Shown here piece after piece: positions 44,740-52,771 of a stretch of 52,771 bases of DNA. How positions within the stretch are numbered: the stretch's first letter is position 1; the number at the start of each line of letters is the position of its first letter. This stretch comes from Acetobacter nitrogenifigens DSM 23921 = NBRC 105050 (lineage in GTDB: Bacteria > Pseudomonadota > Alphaproteobacteria > Acetobacterales > Acetobacteraceae): NCBI RefSeq assembly GCF_000429165.1, contig NZ_AUBI01000020.1, forward strand, positions 1 through 52,771. The letters run 5' to 3'. The notes beneath the pieces were generated by a model, which did not search any database, was not told the origin of the DNA, and saw nothing but the letters and a program-made list of their open reading frames with translations. A program made the translations under genes and the position numbers.

Positions 44740-45115
44740 TCAGCTCTTCACCTTCATTCTCGGGTCCGCATGGTCAGGGGCCACAAGGTTTCGGACCAGC
44801 GCAACGCCGCCGGGGCGACGTACGTCGACCCGGCTACCAGCCGCCACAGTCAGGACCGGGCTCTGGTCGCCACGCATATACGTTCTTTCATTGCGGGCAG
44901 TGCATATCCGATCCTGCTCTCATCGCAAGACCCGGCTATCTGGAGACACGGGGAGCCTGTTCATCCCCGGACGAGCCCCCCGGCTCGCGTCGGCGGCAAA
45001 AGCCGGACGGAAAAACGCAGACGTCAGGCCTGATCGAGAGCTTCGTTTTCTCATCAAAACAAGCTGTCAGAGCGTCGCCTGGGAGACAAGTGAATTCCAT
45101 GGTGTTCGCTATGGA
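44740..45115. other. 376-bp intergenic region
   Basis: Between the protease stop and the permease start on the minus strand. It should contain the permease promoter. I see no gene, repeat or clear terminator; long frames here are shadows. Confidence 0.4.
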
Positions 45116-46183
45116 TCAACGCCCGGACGACGCCTTACGCGCATTGGCGACGAAGACGCGGCCATCGCGATAAGAAATCCACACACGGCGTTGCGCGAAC
45201 CAGTCCGACCCCAGCAACATGTTCACTGGCTCGGAAACCCGCGCCACGGTGAGGACCGGATTCAACTCGGTCTCGCCGCCGATGGTCAGGCTGTGAAAGC
45301 GATGCCACCGATAGATCGACGCCCTTCCATCCACGCCCGCAGTCGTTCCGCCAGAATCTCGCTCCAGCGCGTCTTTCGTGACGCCCAGAGCCGCCGCAGC
45401 CTCTTCGGAAACGATTCTGGACCGAGCGCCGCTGTCCAACAGTGCGGTCAGGTCGTGACCATCCAACCTGATTTTCAGGACAATCCGCCGTCCGCGCCGT
45501 GTCGCTGGAAGAGGCGTCCAGCCGCCTTCGACATGGGGCGGTTGCTCGCATGCGTCCGCAGCCCCCTTCGTCCAGAACGCCATTCTCCCGCCCGACGCAT
45601 CGAGTTCGAGCGCGTCAATGCGCCCCCCGCCTGCAAGCCCCAATGCGGGCGGATGCCAGAGCACGGCACCGTCTCCCGACAACAGATCGCCGCCCAGCAG
45701 CCCTTCTACTGGTGGGTGAATATTCGGTCGCGCGGGCAAAAAACCCATAGGCAGCGAAACCGGCCCCAACTCCAGCCCGCCTATCCGCAGACTCCGCGCG
45801 ATTACGTTCGGCGCAACGCCGCCGTCGCCCCCCGGCCCGGCGAGACGCGTGCTTCTGAGCGGGTCCGTAGGAAGCGCCATTTCGCGCGCAAAGTCCGGAG
45901 AGATCAGGCTGCCTTCGGAACCTGTGTCGACCACCAGACTGATGGTCCGACCGTTCACCGACACCGGAGCAGACAGGAACCCGAGATCGTCGCGCAACGG
46001 CGCTTCGGCAAGCAGGTGCGGCGCGCAGGAGTGCCCCGCCGCGAGGGCGCAGAAGGGCGTCAGAAACGATGCCAAGACGACGAATACCCTTCGCGCCGGC
46101 AAACGCCGCGCGATCGGGCCACGCGACGAGCCCCTCGCGCAAACCATTCGGGTTTCCATCCTGGTCCGGGTCGTCACGAACAT
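45116..46183 (-). CDS. Exported retropepsin-like aspartic protease with two DT/SG motifs
   Basis: 355 residues from ATG 46183 (CAGGGA precedes it; ATGs at 46159 and 46147 are alternatives). After a basic N terminus a hydrophobic segment (RVFVVLASFLTPFCALAAG) looks like a signal peptide. Two retropepsin-like halves follow, each with a catalytic motif: VVDTGSEGSLI and LLDSGARSRIVS, with Gly-rich hydrophobic strands (GGDLLSGDG; LLGSDWF). Duplicated single-chain forms of this kind exist among PDZ/perP-like bacterial proteases. The start overlaps nothing; it follows pip by 16 bp. Confidence 0.8.
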   Translation of the reverse strand: MFVTTRTRMETRMVCARGSSRGPIARRLPARRVFVVLASFLTPFCALAAGHSCAPHLLAEAPLRDDLGFLSAPVSVNGRTISLVVDTGSEGSLISPDFAREMALPTDPLRSTRLAGPGGDGGVAPNVIARSLRIGGLELGPVSLPMGFLPARPNIHPPVEGLLGGDLLSGDGAVLWHPPALGLAGGGRIDALELDASGGRMAFWTKGAADACEQPPHVEGGWTPLPATRRGRRIVLKIRLDGHDLTALLDSGARSRIVSEEAAAALGVTKDALERDSGGTTAGVDGRASIYRWHRFHSLTIGGETELNPVLTVARVSEPVNMLLGSDWFAQRRVWISYRDGRVFVANARKASSGR

Positions 46184-46199
46184 ACGTCCCTGTCGCCCG

Positions 46200-48178
<1,979 letters not shown>

Positions 48179-48247
48179 GTAAACCGCCCGTCACATACCG
48201 TGGCGCTTGACGGAAGACAGACGACGCGAGAGCGGTTACAGAGGGTC

Positions 48248-50485
48248 ATGGCGCAAACCAGCCTACTGGAACCCCAGCCGCCGCGAAAGCGCGTGGCCGT
48301 GCTTCTGCCGTTACCATTTCCCTGCCCGCTCGATTACGCCGCGCCGCCTGCGCTTGCGGACTCGTTGCCACCCGGCGCCATCGTCTCCGTCCCTCTGGGC
48401 GGACGGCGCGAGACCGGCGTCGTGTGGGATCAGACGCCGCTGCCCCCCGACCTCACCCCGCCGCCGCCGCCTGAGATCGCCGATTCCCGATTGCGCGCCG
48501 TCTCCACGCTCGTCGACGCGCCGCCCATGCCGGAAATGCTGCGGCGGTTTATCGACTGGGTCGCCGCCTACACGCTCGCGCCGCCGGGCATGGTGCTGGC
48601 GATGGCCCTGCGCCCCCATCTGCTTGGAACGCAGGCCGGGCCGCGCTCCGGGTGGGCCGCCGCCCCGACGCTTCCCGAAGGACTGCGCATGACACCCGCG
48701 CGCCGGTCCGTCCTCGCCGCGCTGGAAGAAGAATCGCCCCTGAGCGGTGCGGAACTCGCCCGACGCGCGGGCGTCGGCGCTGCGGTGATTCGCGGGTTGG
48801 CGGACGCGGGCGCACTACTCGCCGCCCTGCTGGGGCCGATCGCGCCGTTCGCCGCGCCCAACCCCGATCACAACCCGCCTGTTCTGAGCGGCGCGCAGGA
48901 TGTCGCCGCCACCGCGCTGCGCGCCCTGACGCGAGAACATCGCTTCAGCGCCACATTGCTGGAGGGCGTGACCGGCTCGGGCAAGACCGAGATCTATCTG
49001 GAAGCCGTGGCGGAGTGCATCGCCGCTGGTAGACAGGCTCTGGTGCTTCTGCCGGAAATCGCGCTGTCGGCGCAGTGGATGGAAAGATTCGCGCGGCGGT
49101 TCGGCGTAACGCCTGCAACGTGGCATTCAGAAATTGGCCAGCGAGCGCGGCGTCTGACATGGAATGCGGTCGGCGACGGTTCCGCGGGGGTGGTCGTCGG
49201 CGCACGGTCCGCACTGTTCCTGCCGTTTCGCGATCTGGGTCTGATCATCGTCGACGAAGAGCATGAAACGACCTTCAAGCAGGAAGAAGGCGTCACCTAC
49301 AACGCTCGGGACATGGCCGTCGTCCGCGCCCGTCTGGCGAACGCACCGGTGATCCTTGCCTCAGCGACGCCAAGTCTGGAAACGCTGAACAACGTGGAGA
49401 CTGGTCGTTACGGCCACCTCGTCCTCCCGTCGCGCCATGGCGGCGCAGCGATGCCCACGACGCGACTGATCGACATGCGAATGGCGCCACCGCCGCGCGG
49501 GCGTTTCCTCTCGCCCGCCCTGATCGACGAAATCGGTTCGACGCTCGCGCGCGGCGAGCAGGCGATGCTGTTCCTGAACCGACGCGGCTATGCGCCGCTG
49601 ACGCTCTGCCGGGCGTGCGGGCAGCGCATGGAGTGCCCGCACTGCACGTCCTGGCTGGTCGAGCACCGCAAGCGGAAAATTCTGTGCTGCCACCACTGCG
49701 ATTATCGCCAACCGATACCGGAGACCTGCCCGCAGTGCGGCGCGGAGCACAGCCTGACCGCCATTGGCCCGGGCATAGAACGCATTACCGAAGAAGCTGA
49801 AGAGACGTTTCCCAACGCGCGCGTTCTGGTCATGGCCAGCGACACGGTCGGCGGTCCCGCCGCCATCGCAGAGGCGGTGGAACGCATCGCGCAGCGAGAT
49901 ATAGACCTGATCGTCGGCACGCAAATCGTCGCCAAGGGCTGGCATTTTCCGCATCTCACGACTGTCGGCGTCGTCGATGCGGACCTCGGCCTAGGCGGCG
50001 CCGACCTGCGCGCGGGCGAACGCACGATCCAGCTTCTGCATCAGGTTGCCGGTCGCGCGGGACGCGCGGAAGCGCCGGGGCGCGTGCTGCTGCAATCCTA
50101 TGCGCCGGAGCATCCAGTGATGGAGGCGCTGGTGTCGGGAGATTTCAGGACGTTCATGGAGGAGGAAGCCCGGCAGCGACAGCCCGGCTTCTGGCCGCCC
50201 TTCGGGCGCCTCGCGGCCCTGATCGTCAGTTCGGAAAATCCCGAGGCTGCGCTGGACACGGCGCGAAGGCTGGGTCGCGCCGCTCCCGAAGCGCCGGGCA
50301 TCGAGGTTCTTGGCCCTGCCCCTGCACCGCTCGGACTGCTTCGCGGTCGGCATCGGCATCGCCTGTTACTGCGCACTCGCCGCGCCATAGCTGTGCAGCC
50401 GATCCTGCGGCAGTGGCTGGCGAAGGTGAAAATTTCTGCAGGTGTAAGGGTCGATCTGGACGTGGACCCGGTGTCGTTTCTGTAG
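48248..50485 (+). CDS. priA: Primosomal protein N' (replication restart helicase)
   Basis: 745 residues from ATG 48248 (AGAGGG upstream). Restarts stalled replication forks. N-terminal DNA-binding domain, helicase Walker [10 protein letters not shown], Walker B DEEH ([15 protein letters not shown]), SATPSLET, then the zinc cluster with eight cysteines ([13 protein letters not shown] ... CCHHCDY ... CPQCG), and QVAGRAGRA in the second RecA lobe. The frame extends to 47522 but that part overlaps xerC and is not conserved. Confidence 0.95.
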   Translation: MAQTSLLEPQPPRKRVAVLLPLPFPCPLDYAAPPALADSLPPGAIVSVPLGGRRETGVVWDQTPLPPDLTPPPPPEIADSRLRAVSTLVDAPPMPEMLRRFIDWVAAYTLAPPGMVLAMALRPHLLGTQAGPRSGWAAAPTLPEGLRMTPARRSVLAALEEESPLSGAELARRAGVGAAVIRGLADAGALLAALLGPIAPFAAPNPDHNPPVLSGAQDVAATALRALTREHRFSATLLEGVTGSGKTEIYLEAVAECIAAGRQALVLLPEIALSAQWMERFARRFGVTPATWHSEIGQRARRLTWNAVGDGSAGVVVGARSALFLPFRDLGLIIVDEEHETTFKQEEGVTYNARDMAVVRARLANAPVILASATPSLETLNNVETGRYGHLVLPSRHGGAAMPTTRLIDMRMAPPPRGRFLSPALIDEIGSTLARGEQAMLFLNRRGYAPLTLCRACGQRMECPHCTSWLVEHRKRKILCCHHCDYRQPIPETCPQCGAEHSLTAIGPGIERITEEAEETFPNARVLVMASDTVGGPAAIAEAVERIAQRDIDLIVGTQIVAKGWHFPHLTTVGVVDADLGLGGADLRAGERTIQLLHQVAGRAGRAEAPGRVLLQSYAPEHPVMEALVSGDFRTFMEEEARQRQPGFWPPFGRLAALIVSSENPEAALDTARRLGRAAPEAPGIEVLGPAPAPLGLLRGRHRHRLLLRTRRAIAVQPILRQWLAKVKISAGVRVDLDVDPVSFL

Positions 50486-50575
50486 ATGTGGCCGCTGTAC
50501 CAACACGAGGGAGTATCCAGCCTCAGGTAAAAATCGGCCGAGGAAACGACGCGTCAGCTATCTCGCCATTTTACA

Positions 50576-50608
50576 TCTGGAGCGTCACCCGGAAGGTGAC
50601 GCTCCAGA
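50576..50608. terminator. priA terminator hairpin
   Basis: TCTGGAGCGTCACC (50576-50589) and GGTGACGCTCCAGA (50595-50608): perfect 14-bp stem, 5-nt loop. No T-run, but well placed 91 bp after the priA stop. Confidence 0.65.
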
Positions 50609-50736
50609 CAACAATTGCAGATGATTCATAGAGTCGCGCAAAAGTGGAACGATATCGTCACACAGTAAAGTGATCCAGATCTCTGCATGCTGTGAAGCCA
50701 AGTTTAGCGGGTCAGAAAGAACTCCGAATCCCTGCC

Positions 50737-50760
50737 ACGAAGGCCCATTTGGGCTTTCGT
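50737..50760 (-). terminator. MFS gene terminator
   Basis: ACGAAGGCCC / GGGCTTTCGT with an ATTT loop, one G-T pair, 16 bp beyond the transporter stop. Confidence 0.65.
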
Positions 50761-50775
50761 GACATCCCGCCAGAC

Positions 50776-52158
50776 TCAGGCCGCTTCTTGCAGGCGTAGT
50801 TCTCTCTCTGCACGAGCCTCGAGCATCCGCGTATGTTTATGCGCCTCAGGTGAGATGCGCAGGTAAAGCGTCATTGCTCCTGCCGCGAGGTATAGGCCGG
50901 AGAAGGTCCAGATCACGCCCTCCAGTCCAAGGCCAAACCAGGACTCACAGACGCCCACAACTGCAGGACCGACCCACGTGCTGGCCCCTGCCCCAAGACC
51001 CAGAATCGAAAGAGCCGCAGCTTTTTCTTTGGGAACGATCAACGGCATCAGACCTGACATCGGGACGAACGCAGCGACGGTGCCGCCATAGATAAAGCCG
51101 GCAAGGGCTGCGAGCATGAAATTACCCGGATACCAGATCGGCGTGTAGTAAAAGAGAGGAATAGTTAGGCACGATCCGACGCACCCGAAAACGGCAACTA
51201 CAAAACGGTGCCCCAATTTGTCGGCGACCATGCCTGCCACAAGGTTAAACAGGATATTTCCAAGAAAGATGATCGATAGCAAATCCAGCCATTGCGCCTG
51301 CGTATAATGAAGAACATCCACGAAGAACGCAGGCATGATCGCAAGAAAAGCATATTCCGAAGACGTATCGACAGTCCTGATGATACCCGCGACCAAAGTT
51401 TTTGGTTCGCGCCACATGATGCTGATCGAACCAAAAAACACGTCCTTCTTGTCGACAGGTTTCTTGATTAAAGGATGTGATCCCGTCTGTTCGCGCACCA
51501 GCAGCAACGCAATCAGACCGCCCGCAATCACCAGTCCAAGCGAGCACCAGAACGTGGCCAGTTCTCCGATATGGGGAATGGTGTACCGGGCGAATTGCGA
51601 GCCAAGCGTGGGAAGACCGGCAGAGAACGAAAACCAGAACCAGCCTGCTGCGGAGCCGAGCATACGGGCAGGCGTCGCTGCAGCGATCCAGACTAAAAAA
51701 CCGTAAGCAAACAGCGGATACGCGAAACCACGCAAAGTATAGAACGTGAGAGTCATTGCGAAATTGTCTGGACCAAGCCCCAACGCAAGGAACCCCACCT
51801 CAAGCGCAGCCCACATGATCAGACCGGCCCACATCGTGCGGCGCGGGCCATACAGGTTTGACAGTGGACCTGACAGCCACGCCGATATCATCACGGTAAC
51901 GCCATAGGTCGTAAAAAGAAGATTCACGTCCGCCTGAGTGTGCCCATGATGCAGCATGAATGTATCGAGATAGCCCGCCTCAACGCCATCGCCCACCATG
52001 AAGAGAAGGAGGCCGACAAATCCGAAGAAAAGAGATGACGGGATACCCAGAACGCCGGAAATACCCCGACGCTGACTTGTGATTGCGCCTGACAAAAATC
52101 TGTCTTTCTTGACTGAGCGACTGCAGAATCGGACATGCGTGTCCCGGCCCGCCGACAC
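50776..52158 (-). CDS. Major facilitator transporter, polyol-permease-like
   Basis: 460 residues, about 12 membrane segments. MVGDGVEAGYLDTFMLHHGHTQ and YGVTVMISAWLSGPLSNLYGPRRTMW resemble the polyol permease group (RbtT/DalT), so sugar-alcohol uptake is likely; AABs oxidise many polyols. The start is unclear: the frame begins at GTG 52158 with no ATG before the first membrane helix. The upstream region (52159-52540) is AT-rich and has a perfect 25-bp palindrome. Confidence 0.82.
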   Translation of the reverse strand: MSAGRDTHVRFCSRSVKKDRFLSGAITSQRRGISGVLGIPSSLFFGFVGLLLFMVGDGVEAGYLDTFMLHHGHTQADVNLLFTTYGVTVMISAWLSGPLSNLYGPRRTMWAGLIMWAALEVGFLALGLGPDNFAMTLTFYTLRGFAYPLFAYGFLVWIAAATPARMLGSAAGWFWFSFSAGLPTLGSQFARYTIPHIGELATFWCSLGLVIAGGLIALLLVREQTGSHPLIKKPVDKKDVFFGSISIMWREPKTLVAGIIRTVDTSSEYAFLAIMPAFFVDVLHYTQAQWLDLLSIIFLGNILFNLVAGMVADKLGHRFVVAVFGCVGSCLTIPLFYYTPIWYPGNFMLAALAGFIYGGTVAAFVPMSGLMPLIVPKEKAAALSILGLGAGASTWVGPAVVGVCESWFGLGLEGVIWTFSGLYLAAGAMTLYLRISPEAHKHTRMLEARAERELRLQEAA

Positions 52159-52220
52159 GTGGTCAAAGCAGGTTGCAGCGCACGGCTTCGCGTAAAGGCG
52201 AAAGCCTCGTTTCGGAAAGT

Positions 52221-52245
52221 CACGTCAATGAACAACATTGACGTG
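52221..52245 (-). promoter_or_regulatory. Perfect 10-bp palindrome in the MFS leader
   Basis: CACGTCAATG-AACAA-CATTGACGTG, 63-87 bp upstream of the GTG start and downstream of the predicted promoter. Fits an operator for a dimeric repressor; it would also form an RNA hairpin. Confidence 0.5.
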
Positions 52246-52288
52246 GCATCACCATGAATAGCGATGCAGAAACTGTGATATTTCCTGT

Positions 52289-52317
52289 TGATAAATCGCC
52301 GCACACGCAGTTGTCAA
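52289..52317 (-). promoter_or_regulatory. Predicted MFS promoter
   Basis: -35 TTGACA (52317-52312) and a weak -10 (TTATCA, 52294-52289) 17 nt on. Prediction only. Confidence 0.35.
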
Positions 52318-52540
52318 CGAATTTCCATAAAAAGTCCGTATTTGGTAAAAGAAAATAAAAATAATGATTTTTATCTGAAATAAAAAAACTCAATATCTCG
52401 GATTTTTTGTCGTTTATTTTGAAATTAACTAGATAATTTTTATCTATTAAAAATAAAATATCTTTACCACGGTTTCGAAATATTCGCCACACGCCCAACA
52501 CTCCATGAGAATACGAGTGTCGTTGACTCCGAATGGGTGG

Positions 52541-52771
52541 CTATTTTACGTATGAGACACTGGGCGACTGGAGATCAATCGCGGCGTTCGGGACTGATTT
52601 CCACACATCAGCACTGAAGCTTAATGCGATGTGGATTGCGGACATGAACGTATGGGCGCTGCGGTCGTATCTGGTTGCAACAGGTCGCCAGTCTTTCAGC
52701 TTTGCGAACATGTTTTCGATCAGATGGCGTTTTTTATACAGGCGCCAGTCGTAAGGCGGCTTTGATTTCCG
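52541..52771 (-). CDS. IS5-family transposase, C-terminal part (continues beyond window)
   Basis: 77 codons open from the right edge to TAG at 52541-52543. The protein reads YKKRHLIENMFAKLKDWR then TRYDRSAHTFMSAIHIA, the conserved C-terminal DDE block (with the catalytic glutamate in IENMF) of IS5-group transposases common in acetic acid bacteria. The element's left end should lie just left of 52541; its terminal repeat cannot be recognised without the other end. Confidence 0.87.
   Translation of the reverse strand, partial: RKSKPPYDWRLYKKRHLIENMFAKLKDWRPVATRYDRSAHTFMSAIHIALSFSADVWKSVPNAAIDLQSPSVSYVK

Larger units (their letters stand above)
52159..52540. other. 382-bp AT-rich region upstream of the MFS gene
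   Basis: Holds the palindrome (52221-52245) and a predicted promoter (52289-52317); the right part (52320-52480) is the most AT-rich sequence in the window. The short frame here has no family likeness. It ends at the IS-type transposase fragment. Confidence 0.4.

Noticed and set aside
52220..52501. 93-codon AT-rich minus-strand frame upstream of the MFS gene
   Set aside because: Covers the predicted promoter and palindrome, no likeness to any family.

Overview
The window looks like a chromosomal segment of an acetic acid bacterium (Acetobacteraceae, Alphaproteobacteria); genus not resolved. Reasons: high-GC core genes, a bacterial pyruvate decarboxylase, a hopanoid side-chain cluster, a two-piece (circularly permuted) tmRNA with the tag ANDNSEVLAVAA, class I fumarase and class I FBP aldolase, an lutABC L-lactate oxidation operon, an IS5-type transposase end, and a multi-hairpin intergenic element of a kind I associate with this family.

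Layout. 1-5.9 kb (+): the 3' part of dxs, then hpnM, hpnI, hpnJ and hpnK, which make and modify hopanoid head groups. 6.2-9.9 kb: a cysteine desulfurase (-), an alpha/beta hydrolase and tyrS (+), with a hairpin that could mask the tyrS ribosome binding site. 10-11.1 kb: a lower-GC GIY-YIG protein gene. 11.1-14.5 kb (-): a VOC protein, fumarase, the ClpXP adaptor SspB and, just upstream, the split tmRNA whose tag SspB recognises. 14.6-20.3 kb (+): a Dabb protein, thyX, a small membrane protein, a Dcp-type peptidase and a phosphodiesterase. 20.3-21.5 kb: the repeat element and adhP (-).

21.6-23.7 kb is an AT-richer insert with an overlapping two-gene operon (HD phosphohydrolase plus YwgA-like partner) and its own promoter. 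24-28.3 kb (-) is a tightly overlapping gltX-pyrB-pyrX-plsY operon in which the dihydroorotase homologue has lost its HxH metal ligands. 28.3-31.1 kb is the most unusual accessory stretch: a pertussis-toxin-S1-like ADP-ribosyltransferase, a secreted protein of unknown function, and a T4-type lysozyme with a C-terminal peptidoglycan-binding domain that is split by one in-frame TGA. ADP-ribosyltransferase next to muramidase recalls the typhoid-toxin arrangement (pltA/ttsA), but an effector/immunity locus is equally possible.

31.1-41 kb (-) holds lactate, pyruvate and copper functions: an MctP-like monocarboxylate symporter with its DUF3311 partner, an OprC-like copper TonB receptor with a DUF2946 protein, lutABC and pdc. 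41.3-48.2 kb (-) holds a DUF1203 protein, class I aldolase, an AnsP-like permease, a double-domain retropepsin-like protease, proline iminopeptidase and xerC; priA (+) follows. The right end has an MFS (polyol-permease-like) transporter gene with a perfect palindrome in its leader, and a truncated IS5-family transposase running off the edge. No tRNA, rRNA or CRISPR array was seen. All database statements are from memory of the families; no search was run.
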